Positions 11,220 through 22,600 of a DNA stretch of 64,000 bases are shown in pieces. A program made the position numbers and the translations under genes. This stretch comes from Welwitschia mirabilis (Eukaryota; Gnetophyta; Gnetopsida; Welwitschiales). The stretch covers positions 176,778,017 through 176,842,016 of the forward strand of contig JBOZIK010000001.1 of NCBI GenBank assembly GCA_051453625.1, written 5' to 3'. Within the stretch, counting starts at the first letter, position 1. Every line of letters starts with the position of its first letter. Under the pieces are notes generated by a model. The model ran no database searches. It was not told where the DNA came from and worked only from the letters and a program-made list of their open reading frames with translations.

Positions 11220-12330
11220 TGGAAAAGGGACAACCCTCCTATTCATTAACAGGATCTTACAAGTTAAGTACTTCTACCATGTCCAAGGCATAAGTACAAT
11301 CATCAAGTAAATAATAAATTTTAAGTCTTTGTCCATTGAATTTTAAGATTTCTTGAGATTGTAAGTTAAAAATTTCTACTAAGAATTTGGATATACTTTT
11401 ACATAAGGTAAGTATCTAATTGTTTTGAGGTTAACTTATCATGGAGAAGATGCACTCTAGCATTTTACAATAAAATAATTGACCTAACTTGAAGGATTTA
11501 TGCTGAAGCTTCTTGTCATGGGATTCATCGATGAGATTTTTTTGTAGAGCATGAGTTCTGTTCTTATTAAGACATTGTAGTTGAGCTAATCTATACTAAA
11601 TATTTTTATCATTATTTAAAACATAAAGTTGGTAAATGGTTTGATACGAATATAGCATGCTTCATAACAAAGAACACAAGTTTTACCATATACAAGTTTG
11701 TAAGAGAAAAAAAAACTAAGGGAATTACAAAATGTAATATGATGGGCCCAGAGCACATCATTGAGTTTAAGAGACCCAGATTTCTAATTTTTGGAGGTAA
11801 TATTTTAAAATAATATTTTGATCTCCCTATTTGCATTTTCATAATAACTATTAGTTTGTGAATGATAGGCATTAGTAATCCAATGTTTAATTCCTATATA
11901 AAGAAGGAGTTTCATAAAGATATTATTTATGAAATGGGTTTCTTAGTTACTAACCAAGATTCTAGGAAAGACAAAGTATGGAATATATTAGTCTTAATAA
12001 AAAAACATAGGGTTTGGGCATCATTTATAGAGGTAGGAATTGCTTCCACCCATTTTATCACATAAGCGACTACTATAAGAAAAGGATGGTCTAAAAGGTC
12101 CTATGATATTTATACCCTAATAATCAAAAGGTTCACATTAAAATTTGGGTTGTAAGGGTATATCTTTTGTCTTATTAAAGCCACGTGAATCTTTGAGAAG
12201 CATCACATATTCTTGCAAAATCAAAAAAATCTTTAAAAAGGATTGGCTAATAGAATCCAACATATAGAATATTCATGGTAGTCTTTTACTTAGTAAAATA
12301 ACCACCACAAATACCATTATGACAAAGAGA
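11220..12330 (-). pseudogene. Gypsy integrase relic (G1)
   Basis: Landmarks on the minus strand, in order: a GVNIIGPF-like core entry, a KWVEAIPT block, then TNAYHSQTN, the glutamate-containing YYENANREIKI segment, LNDVLWAHHITF, and KLVYGKTCVL. The C-terminal part keeps the NGQRLKIYY motif near 11320. All match well-conserved plant gypsy integrase positions, though the frame shifts repeatedly. The plus-strand open frame 11862-12065 is an antisense shadow of this domain. Confidence 0.93.
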
Positions 12331-12599
12331 TAGGACATCATGTTATTCCATTTTAAACACATACTTATATATGATTTGGTATTTTCCTTTTAATAGAGGA
12401 TGGTTATAACCATTCATAATCCCAAATTCTATGGAAAAAATATTTTCATTGATTAGAGGTCTAATGTTAAAGGGCTTTAAATGTACTAAGGTAGTTGATA
12501 ACATCATCATACCATGGGGTTAGATGTTAAGAAGAAATATGATAAATTTTATAAATGTAAAAAAATTATTCATCTAGAAAGAAATCCTTAATAGGAATA

Positions 12600-13334
12600 T
12601 CGGGAGAAAAATATAAAGGGATTCTTTCTTAAGAAATACATAAAAGATAATCATTAACATAATTATGTCTTTTGTTTTTTATCTATGATGGTTATGTTAA
12701 ATTCTTGCATTAAAAGTATTCATATTATGAGTCTATTACTCAAATCTTTTTTTAATCATAAGATAATAAATGCTTGAATGATTAGTGTAGACATTACTAT
12801 GAAATCCAAGAATATAATGATAAAGTTTATTAAGACAAAATATGATAGCAAACATTTCTTTCTAGTAGTGGTATATTTGAATTTAGCTTCTGAAAGGATT
12901 TACTACTATAGAAAATGGATTTATATTTCTTATCATGTTTTTATTTTAAAATGCCTCTCATGGCAACTTTACTAACACCACACATAAGTTCAAAGTATCT
13001 TTTCTAATCATGTCCTCCTATAATAGGTTCAAAATTGATCTTATTCTTAAGATTTTCAAAGGAAATTTGACAAGTATTATCCTAAACAAATGTAGCATAT
13101 TTTTCATATAGAGAATAAAGGGGTTTATAAATCTTGATGTAGTACTTAATGAATCTTTTATAAAAGCTAGCATGATCAAGAAAGGACCTTACTTATTTGA
13201 CATTAGTTAAAGGAGAAAGATTTTTCATGACAACAATTTTAGAAGGATCCATTGTAATGCCTCTACTATAAATATGATGTCCAAGTACAATTCTGTCCTT
13301 TAAAAGGAAATGTTTCCCCCCACTAACATTATAA
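12600..13334 (-). pseudogene. Gypsy RT C-terminus and RNase H relic (G1)
   Basis: From 13325 down, the minus strand reads HFLLKDRIVLGHHIYSRGI. It continues with a DPSKI segment, ASFYKRFIKYY (normally GFYRRFIK), and RNase H pieces ending near NIPLLERNVC. This is the RT thumb and tether plus the start of RNase H. The upstream half of the same domain lies at 15793-16330, beyond the solo LTR insertion. Confidence 0.92.
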
Positions 13335-13528
13335 TGACCTAATTTTCGCACTTAAAATTTTCATCTAGCCCTAATATCAAATGTGATACATATATTTTTA
13401 TAATATAAATGACTTGAAAGTAGTAGTTAAACATACCTAAGAATATACAATATTATGGTTTCATGATAAGTATTTTAAAAGTTACTTAGTTATAATTTGA
13501 AATGCCTTTGCCAATTAATGTATTTCTT

Positions 13529-13880
13529 ATCTAGTATAATGGTTAAGAAAAAGAGATATTAATGAGAAGGATAGTGGTTTGAATTGCAGTTTTCCTATTT
13601 CTTTTTAAATAATAACATACATCACATGGTTAGAAAGGAGTATAGTAGTTTCTTTTATACAATGGCTTATTGGTATAGTGGTAAGAATCCTAATGTATTA
13701 AGATGACGAAGGATAATTTGATTCTTCCTATGGTTACATTTATTTTTCATTAATAACTACAATTATAACTAATGTTATATTTCTTGAAAAATTCTTCTTT
13801 TAGACATATGACTCTTGATGTAATAGTAAAGAACAAGGGTGTTGGGGAAGAGGTCATAATTTCAAATCCCATGTGGTCCA
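13529..13880 (+). repeat. Three tRNA-like (Pol III box A/B) units in a row
   Basis: Three segments resemble degenerate tRNA genes: 13529-13595, 13662-13733 and 13810-13879. Unit 1 has TATAATGGTTAAG and, 41 nt on, GGTTTGAATTGC. Unit 2 has TTGGTATAGTGGTAAGAAT and, again 41 nt on, AATTTGATTCTTCC. Unit 3 has TAATAGTAAAG, then 37 nt on AATTTCAAATCCC. Box A starts are about 140 bp apart. Spacing and box B similarity fit tRNA-derived promoters or SINE heads. None would fold into a proper acceptor stem that I can see, so no functional tRNA is claimed. Confidence 0.5.
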
Positions 13881-14264
13881 CTATTTTACTCATCTTATGA
13901 TTTCATTGAAGTCTATATACTTAATAAATATTTTTAACATTTAATGCTTCTAAGAAATAATGGACTATGTGAAATCAAGGAACATAATAAATTATTATAA
14001 CTCTATAATTAATTTAATAATTAAAATTTATGGGATAATAATTTTATTTGAAACATCTTGGATTTCTTAATATTCAAGCGTTATTAATATTTTTCTAGGA
14101 ATATTTCATAAAAAAATTAAACTATCTAAATAGAATTCTTGAAATGAAATATGTAAATGCATTTCAATTAGCTTGTTCATAGGAAATACTATTATTAATA
14201 ATTAATAATATATCTTCAAAGTTATAGAATCTTCACTTTAAAGCTCAATTACATAGATGATTTC

Positions 14265-14364
14265 NNNNNNNNNNNNNNNNNNNNNNNNNNNNNNNNNNNN
14301 NNNNNNNNNNNNNNNNNNNNNNNNNNNNNNNNNNNNNNNNNNNNNNNNNNNNNNNNNNNNNNNN
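14265..14364. other. Assembly gap, 100 N, with duplicated flanks
   Basis: The 67 bases before the gap (14198-14264) recur after it (14365-14431) with one mismatch. Confidence 0.98.
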
Positions 14365-14800
14365 ATAATTAATAATATATCTTCAAAGTTATAGAATCTT
14401 CACTTTAAAGATCAATTACATAGATGATTTCAAATAAAAAATTACAAGGGATGCAACCATAAAACAATCTTCTAGGATATATAGAAACATAAATGAGTAA
14501 TAATATTCAAGAATCAGAAGACTTCATAGGAGACATCTAGCTTTAACTTTTCTTCACCTCATTCTTTAAAGCATTTCTTGCACAATAGGCATGATGTGAG
14601 AACTGTACCTTCATAGTTCCTAGTATGGTCCATGGTAAGGTCTGGAAAAGAGGGGGGAAGGGGTTCAAGATCAAGATAAGTTTCTCAAGGAAATTGATAT
14701 GTGACCCAAATAAATCAAGAATGAAATGCCAACAATCTAAAAAGTACTTTCAATCATACAAGTGCATCTCTGAAGATAATTTGTAATAATTTGCATGTAT

Positions 14801-14940
14801 AATATTTAGAGGGAGACTCATCTAATCCCCATTACTCTTTAAAGGTAAATTTCTTGAAAAACTAGTGTATAATATCTAGACGGGGCCTCATCTGCTTTCC
14901 AATACTCTCTAGAGGTAAATTTCTTAGTAGATCAGTGTAT
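14801..14940. repeat. Two 70 bp tandem repeat units
   Basis: Units 14801-14870 and 14871-14940 have equal length. Both begin AATAT-TAGA and end AGTGTAT, with scattered substitutions. They lie inside the solo LTR. Confidence 0.85.
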
Positions 14941-15330
14941 ATTAGTACAAATCAACAAGGTCACTAACTCAAACTATTATGAGGAGGGTGAAGATAGAGA
15001 GATCTTAAAAAAATATGGAACTTAAATTACATAAAGAATTTACAAGCTTTTGATAGTATACAAAGTAAGCAATCTTTCGAGGAATGCAAAACATAATAGT
15101 AAAGAGAAATGTAAGAAATGGATAAGATCCTTTAAGAATAAATGAGGTCCATAAACTAGTCAGAAACAAAACAAAAAATCATGAACCATACTTGAAATTA
15201 AATGAAGTTTGGAGAGCTTCTAAATATTCCAAGGCTCCTACTCTCAAAGGATTTTCCAAGCTCCAAGATTAAGATCATAACATTTGACGACAAGAACTTT
15301 TCAAAATATGAAGTATGAAGAAAAAAGAAT

Positions 15331-15340
15331 CCTATTTATA
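15331..15340 (-). promoter_or_regulatory. TATA box of the solo LTR
   Basis: The minus strand reads TATAAATAGG, a full plant TATA box. The same box occurs at the matching place in LTR A (34295-34304) and in the LTR fragment at 27230-27239. LTR B has a C in its first position. Confidence 0.65.
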
Positions 15341-15792
15341 GTAGGAAGTGTAGGATGATAAAAGAACACCATAAGGAAGTGGTAGAGGTGGTGAAAATGG
15401 TCAAAGTGATGTGGTTAAAGTGGTGGAAGGTATGGAAGTTGTGGCAGATATAAAATTTGTGGAAATTCTGTAACTCTTGTTAGGCCATTAAGCATGTTGA
15501 TATCATATTAATAATAACAATGCTACACATGTAAATTAAAATAATTCTCATGATCAATAATTTTGAGAACCATATAATAACTATTTTCCATAAATAAATG
15601 AATTAGCCATGAAAACTAAATCACTAAAATTTTTAATAAGATAATATTTAAATATTCAAAGAATTAGTGCATAAAGTTTTCTTAATAAAAATTACACCAC
15701 TAAGAAAATTAAAATAAATACACACATAAATTAAACTAGCTTATGACATTAAGGATTATATAAAAAGTTTCTAAGACTTAAAGATTTGAACA

Positions 15793-16330
15793 TGAGAAAT
15801 ATGAAGGTTACTCTCTATACAATGGTTAAGAAATTTTTATAGTCTTTCTAATATTTTTTCAAATGAAGTACTAAAGATAGAAAAGCCATTCATAAATATT
15901 TATATAAAATCCTCTATTATACTAGAGAAAATACCCATCATGGCTCTTTAAAAAGTCCTTGGAGCATTACACAAGTCAAAGAACATTATTTTGAAAGTAA
16001 TGATACCAAAATAAGAGGTAAAATTAGTTTGGACTTTGTTCTTATTACCTATACAAACTTGTTTGTATTCATTATATCCATCAAGAAAACAATATTAAGC
16101 ATAACCTTGGATTCTATTAAGAACTTGATCTAGGAAAGGCATAGGATAATTATCCTTCTTGGTAATTTCATTAAGTTTTATAAAATTAATGCATAGTTTT
16201 CCTCCTCTTTTTAATGCAATAAAGAGGACTAATCCATGTGCTATTAGAAATGGCATAAATGACATTGACATCCACAAGTTTTATGATTTCATCTTTGACT
16301 ACTATCTTAAGGTAGAATTAAGTCTTCTTT
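15793..16330 (-). pseudogene. Gypsy reverse transcriptase N-terminal half, catalytic box destroyed (G1)
   Basis: The open frame 16095-16277 carries a GGKLCINFIKLNEITKKDNY segment and PMPFLDQVL, standard gypsy RT fingers. Below it, YYCFLDGYNEY and FFDLCNAPRTF follow. The catalytic box normally reads FMDDFSVF but here is FMNGFSIF, so both catalytic aspartates are lost (codons 15885-15890). The reading continues into FLNHCIESNL and then stops at the solo LTR boundary at 15792. Confidence 0.94.
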
Positions 16331-17045
16331 GAGATTTCCTAATGTGTTTTACATTATTCTACAAGTATATCTTATGTTGAATAATATGAAAATGTTTATC
16401 ACTTATATATTTATGAGTCTAAGAAAAAGATTTCATGTTCTAGATCAAAATCTAAATCAAGGCTTTTTCTTGAAAAGGATAGAGGTAATATTTCATAATA
16501 AATGGTGTCTTTAGATTATTATTAAAAAAAAATCACTTTAAACCATTGGGTGACTAAAGTTTGATGTCATGGTCATCCTTCATAATTGTTTAATACTCAT
16601 CTTAATGTAAAAGATCTTCACTGAATCTAACATGTTAAATATCATGATTAAGGATAGGTTTAAATTCTCATGGATTCCTTCATTTATAGGTTTGTGCAAG
16701 AGATCTTAATTGAGATTAAATGAATTAGATGAGTTTAGAATTTTCAAAATGGTAGAGCATTCTTCCTCATTATCAAATAAAGTGGAGTATGTAATGAAAG
16801 AAGATTTTCTTTCAAGGAGTGATGTTAGACTAACATTGAATTTTTAACTAATTCTTCAAGGTTCAATTCATCTACCATTCCCTTTTTAGTTGCATCAAAT
16901 ACTCTAATACTAAACTTTTTATTGTTAACATAACATTCCATCATTCTTGTATGAATATCAATAACACAATGGGATATTGCATAAAAGGCTTTTCACAAGA
17001 GTAAATAATATCATCCATTATGTTCTACTTTAATAATAACCACAT

Positions 17046-17309
17046 TTATAGGGTAGAATGATTCTGAGGTCTCTTCATTATTGCATCTACCAATTCCAAC
17101 ACCACTTTAGTATGTCTAATTCTTCCTTTTAATTGAAATTTCTTATAAATATGTAATGGTATTATGCTAACACTTACTCCTATGTCAATTAAGGATTTCT
17201 TAGGTTTTAAATTTTCATTTAAAACAACACATATGATGGTAGATCTTGTGTCTTTAAACTTTGGAACTTTGTTCTTAACTAAGTTGAAAAGACATTTTCC
17301 AATAAACAC
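17046..17309 (-). pseudogene. Gypsy aspartic protease relic (G1)
   Basis: An 87-codon open stretch. Residues about 15-50 match the plant gypsy protease: VPKFKDTRSTIICVV, then a LIDIGVSVSIIP active-site loop with catalytic Asp at about residue 42 (normally DLGASINLMP), then a LELVDA segment. The open frame ends at a stop near the middle of the domain. It would cut the Gag-Pol polyprotein and lies between gag and RT on the same strand. Confidence 0.87.
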
Positions 17310-17399
17310 TTTACTTGGTATTATTATTTTTTCCTTTCATCTTAGTAAGTTATTCCATATTTTTTAGGTTGTCTTAAAGGATCTTTCAAAAGGATATAT

Positions 17400-18800
17400 T
17401 AATACTAACATCATTTATGATTGCTTTTAAATTCTCATCACAAGTTGGATTGATGTTCAATCTCTTCATCTAAGGAGTATAACCCTTTTTCTTCAAATGT
17501 TGTTTATTGGAATTTTGGTTAGATGTTGGAGGAACATTTGATTGATCTAGAATCTTAATGTCTTCTTCTTTATTTACATTTTTGTCTTTGTTGTGAGTGG
17601 TATATTTCTTTAAGGAAAATTTTATCATGTTCACTTATTATAATGACTTTTTAATCTTTCTTCACATACTTGGATTTGGAAATGGTTTGAGTGGTAAGTG
17701 ATCCTTATAATCTTTGATTTTCTAACATGATTTATCAAGGACATCCATTATATTTTCCAAGTTAGTGTTCTAATTTTTTAAATTCTAATTAGTATTTTCA
17801 TGCATCCTTTTCAATTATTCCATAGAATATTCAAGGGAATCACTCTTACTATAGTTGGAAAAGTTGAATTAATAGTTGTTATTTTTAAATCTACTATTAA
17901 TTGAAGGTTTGAAGGATGTTGAAGGTTCATTATTTGTAGGTGAATATTATTGGTTTTAGCCTTTTTTTGAATGCATACATTTCATTATAAATGTATTCTC
18001 TACAAGTTGATAGAGAAGGACATTCCTTTATAGAGTGAAAGCTTTCTTCACAAATTTCACATTGGTTGAAAGAGGTTGAAGGTTGGTGTGTTTAACTTAT
18101 TATATTTACATGCAATAAGGACCTTGGGTAAGTCTTCAAAGTACTAGTAAGGTCTCTTAGAAGGGTGTTAGAATTTTATTGATCTTATTCATGGTGTACC
18201 TTCTTCAAATCTTTGAAAATTTGTCCTATAGTTTTGATTTCTTTAGGTGTATGTTTGGACCAAGTTTTACTTCTTGCTATAAGGTCTTTCAATAGAATTC
18301 ATGATTATCTAATGTAAACTGAAGTAGATTTACATCACATGAAAAGTCCATAATTTGTTTGGTTTAGCTATTTAGCCCACTATAGAAGTGATCTATAAGT
18401 TCTTATTTTGAGATTCATTCATAAGGTTAAAAGATTGAGTAATAAAAAATCTCTTATAAGTGGAGGAATAATCTTCATAAGGATATTCTTACAATTTTAT
18501 TTCTTCTTTTCTTCTCCTTTTCATGGTTGTTTCATTTATAAATCTTCTAATGAATGTTTCTTGTATTTGATTTAAACTTTAATAATTTTCTAAGAAATGG
18601 TTTGAAGCCAATTCTTTGATTTTATTTTAAGGGTGAAAAGGAATATAATCATGTAGGTTCTATCTAATTTTTTTTTCCAATTCTCAAAGTGAGGATGATT
18701 ATTCAATTTTGGCTATATGTTAAAAATAATCCTCATTTGTTCTCTGGAAAAGATCGGGTAAGCATTTAAATTTTTAAGTTTCACATCATTAGCTATTGGT
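17400..18800 (-). pseudogene. Gypsy gag relic (G1)
   Basis: Very decayed. Minus-strand frames give fragments in the right order upstream of protease, including KCLPDLFQRTNEDYF near 18760, FIRRFINETTMKRRRKEE near 18500 and a segment near 18430 resembling the retrotrans_gag helices. There are many stops. Assignment rests mainly on position and general similarity, not on a strong motif. Confidence 0.5.
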
Positions 18801-19079
18801 ACATTAACAGGTTTTTGTAATTATCTCTTTTTATTGATAAATAAGTCCCTAAAAGTGATAATTAAATGAGAGGATCCTAAAATTTTAGGTGGTAATTGAT
18901 TTAAGTATTACATAGAGGAAGATCTTAAAGAAGGATTAGATGTAATATATAGTTGGAACATTGTATTATTAGAAGTTGAAGACTTTAATTAAGGAGTTAT
19001 AGGTGAGCAAAGTAAAATAGGTAAAGCAGTAGTGAAAATTCTATTTCATTAATTTTTAGAATTAACTAAAGTTTAAGAA

Positions 19080-21021
19080 GAATATAATACGAAATAGTAA
19101 ATGTAAAAAAATTGTCTTATTATACTCTAGAAAATAAACTTTTCTTTCTTACCTCAATTTCTTGTATTTAAATATAATATACATTCTTTGATTATTTATT
19201 TAAGAAATATCTTTTTTTATATGTGTTTGTCATTTTGCTTATTTACCATTACCTTGCATAGTCAAGATATGTTAAACAAATGTATTTAAACTCAAGTGAC
19301 AAAAATATCAAGGATCACTCAAAGCTATAAGAAGTAGATTCAACTGAATGCATGTGGCAATCACTCATATCACTCAGAGTGAAAAGTGTACACTAAGTTT
19401 ATAATAGATAATTTAATAATACTCAAGACCACACAAAGTGTAGGAAGCAGGTCTAATCAAGGAATGATAGTCTTCTTCTTAAAACAAAGAGTAGGCCTAA
19501 AAACATAATTTTAAAAATATGTAAAGTGCTAATAAGAATAATCATTTTTAAAATATGTAAAGTGATAAATTAAATTGTGAATTACTCAAATAGATCAATC
19601 AATAAAATAAAGTAGCTTTGCCAGAGAATAAAATTTACAAGGAAAGAGCTTAAAGTACCAATGAATTGGATAATCAAGTAATTACTTATAGACCTTAACA
19701 GGTAGTCAAGTGGATTCAAGTAGATATAAATAGGGTATGATATAATACTACTTAATTAAATATATTGAAATGAATTTAAGATACTTACTAAAATAATCAC
19801 AACTTTTCAATTTACTTGAAGTGTTTTTTGACAATGATACTAAAATGCTATCATGTAATTCAGGCTTTAGAATATGATTTGCTTCAATGTATTCTTAATA
19901 TAAACATCTAAAAAATAAATTTATAATTACATGCACATAAGACATTTGTGTAGTGAGATCAACCCAAAATGTCATTAGTAAGGAAGAATTATAGGAGGGA
20001 ATTAGAAAATTTATTTCCATGAGATGAAAAGAGACATGATTTTTTTATATTTTAAAATTTAAATCTAAAATAAATTGTAATGAATGCAATTAATGAAAAT
20101 GAAATGAAATGAATTGATATTAAAATGAACAAATCTAATCTAAGTGCAAGTAATAATCAAATAACCAACCTATAACCACTTAGATTAACCCTCATAATCT
20201 ATATCAATTACAAATTAATGCCATCAAATTATAACCAATGTAAACTATAATAAAGAGAAGAAAATTAAATTCAAAAAACAAAATCTAATTAATATTTATT
20301 TCATTAATTAAATTGTCTTACATCCACGTATAAGAAAAATATCCTTACTAGAGGAATTACATCCAAAAACCAAGAACACCTTTCTCATAAGTCAAGATGG
20401 ATTCCTTTAGCCTTTGTTCTTTAATTTATCTCCAGATACATATGTTTAAAAAAGATGAAAAAAATGTAGTTTAAGGAGGTTTATTTATAGTTTAGGATAT
20501 GTGGTTTATTAGGATAAAGGGTGTAATATGAAAGGCAACAACCAAAATCAACTTTTATTATAAGGATGATTAATGTTTTTACAAATAACTAACTGTTGTT
20601 CATGCTATCATCTAAGCAATCAGTAGGATGACATCCTAAACTATCTATGAATGTATGATAGGTAATTTTCTAATGTTAATTTTTCTAACATGTCTTTTAG
20701 GATGTTGTTTGGATGATCAAACTGGATGACAGTCCCTAACACATGCCTTTTTGATTAAATTTTCTTAACAATTGTCTTGGGTATTATCTAGATGATTAGG
20801 TGGATGACACCATCCTTCATTACTCCTCATATCTTATCATCAGTCTTGAGTGTGATCTTAGCCCTTGACACTTGTGCATAATCAAATTCATTCCTTAGAC
20901 TTTCAATGACTCATGTGGAATTTGTTATATTCATTACAATGTAGAGTACTCCTATGTTGATGCTCTAGTTAGTTTTTTTGATCATCATCTCACAAGCTAT
21001 AATAAATAAGTCTTTGATTTA
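19080..21021. other. AT-rich decayed DNA, possible gypsy 5' LTR
   Basis: No gene recognised. A minus-strand TATA-like element (CTATAAATAAACC) lies near 20482-20500. The stretch 20590-20830 has repeated TCATCTA / GGATGAC motifs like those at 9700-9910. If these regions are the LTRs of G1, the element spans roughly 9-21 kb, but I could not align them well enough to set ends. Confidence 0.3.
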
Positions 21022-21129
21022 CACTAGAAGGAAATCAAAATCTATCTAACTTGTGATTATCATAAAGCTCTAATGTGATTTCCATTTTTTTTTTGAGAAA
21101 CCTATTTAAATGACTTGAAAACATCCTCA

Positions 21130-22600
21130 AGTATGCTATTAAATATGACCAATTTACTCTTATAACAATCATAATGGTACTATTTAGAAGTTTGTTATAA
21201 TAGATCAAACTATATTATTTCAAGTAGATTATTATTAGTGAATACAAATGATGATAAAATTACATGTGGTGCTATTATGATTTATGACACTATAGTAGTT
21301 TGACTATTAAAGTTGACTATTTTTAATGCCATTATAATTTTAAGTTCTAACAGAATAGCACTACTATTATAACAATAGTTTATTTTTTAATAATAAGTCT
21401 AATTCATAAGAAATTACTTTATACTAGAAAAAAATGATGACACTATTATAAGTGATGTTGTAATAACTTTAACTTTTGTATACTATCATGATNNNNNNNN
21501 NNNNNNNNNNNNNNNNNNNNNNNNNNNNNNNNNNNNNNNNNNNNNNNNNNNNNNNNNNNNNNNNNNNNNNNNNNNNNNNNNNNNNNNNNNNNCATGATAA
21601 TTCAAAATTTTCCTACATTCAATTAAAAATAGTAAAAAAAAATGAAAACAATATTTTAGATGATGCTAATATAGGTTTAGAGCACTATTTTGTATGCTGT
21701 TATAGTATTTTTACTAGTAATGACACATTTTATTTAGAGTTCTGATTCCATTATATGTATGATACTATGATTTATTTGATTTTAGTAGTTTCACAGAAAT
21801 GGCCCATGGTTGTTAGTGTCTTAATTAGTTAGATAATTAAAAATTAGATTTCTTTATAGCTTTTATATCATAGTATTTAAGTTGTAGTAGTAAAAATAAT
21901 TACAGAATTTCTACTATTATTTATTTTTAGCATTACTATGGCTTAGGTCATAATTTCATACATACATATTGGGTGAATTCATTTTGAAAATATTATTTTC
22001 AAAATAAATAAATTATTACTATTATTGGTTAATGATAGTATATATGTTGGAGTAATTAAAAAATATGGCACTACTTAGTATTTTGCCATAATAAATCAAA
22101 CAAGGAATAAAAATGACGAACTATTGTACATTGTGCCATTATAAATTCATGGCATTGATGTTTGTTTTGTCATAGCAATTTTACTATATTATAATAATGT
22201 TTTATATTGTTTTATAAGAGAAAACTAATGATGATAATATTATTTGTGGTGCTATAATATATTTATGTTTTGTATCCACTATTATGATACTATTTAGTAT
22301 TTTTCCATAATAATTAAAAACATTTCCTGTGTGTCCAAGCCATACAAAATTTAAAATAGCTAAAACAAATGGTGACTATGATACATTTACTACCATTATA
22401 GTTTTATAGCATAGCTCTTTATGATGTCATAGTATTTTTACTACTACTGGAATGTTTATTAGCACCATGATTCCCAAATTTTTATGCACTTATTTATAGT
22501 TATATTTGATATTCGATGGAATTATATTTATGATGTTGTTAATTACAATAAAGTCATTCTGTTTTTATGGTTACATGGATTGTATTTTCTTGTTTTAATA
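21130..22600. repeat. 5' subterminal repeats of CACTA copy 1
   Basis: Short motifs of the type ACTATTATAGT, GTGCTATTATGAT and ATGATGACACTATTATA recur many times in both orientations over about 1.5 kb. They resemble the arrays that bind the TnpA-type protein in CACTA elements. Functional binding is inference. Confidence 0.55.
21493..21592. other. Assembly gap, 100 N
   Basis: Only six bases (CATGAT) are shared by the two flanks. Confidence 0.98.

Larger units (their letters stand above)
13335..15792 (-). repeat. Solo LTR of the A/B family inserted in gypsy RT
   Basis: This block interrupts the gypsy RT between the residues after the catalytic box and the HFLLKD segment. Its minus-strand start (TGTTCAAATC, ending at 15792) matches the start of the LTR at 41702. 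It shares the TATAAATAGG promoter (15331-15340), the GAAAAG-rich leader and a segment near 14580-14640 with the LTRs at 33711 and 41702. Its own end reads GGTCA (minus strand) at 13335. No internal region or partner LTR adjoins it, so it is a solo LTR, usually made by LTR-LTR recombination. The five bases on each side do not match exactly. It holds a 100 N gap. Confidence 0.8.
11220..18800 (-). mobile_element. Decayed Ty3/gypsy retrotransposon interior (element G1)
   Basis: The minus strand carries, in gypsy order from right to left, gag (18800-17400), protease (17309-17046), reverse transcriptase (16330-15793), the rest of RT and RNase H (13334-12600), and integrase (12330-11220). Integrase after RNase H defines Ty3/gypsy. 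The coding sequence is full of stops and frameshifts. It is broken by a solo LTR of another family at 13335-15792. LTRs of G1 were not confidently found. The protease form (D-[IL]-G-x-S) and the NGQRLK motif at the integrase end are of the Athila/Tat-like type seen in plants, but the lineage is an inference. Confidence 0.88.

Noticed and set aside
11862-12065. 67-codon plus-strand open frame
   Set aside because: Antisense to the gypsy integrase, whose conserved residues are on the minus strand.
13810-13880. Calling unit 3 (and the other two) functional tRNA genes
   Set aside because: Boxes are degenerate and no acceptor-stem pairing is evident; reported only as tRNA-like repeats.
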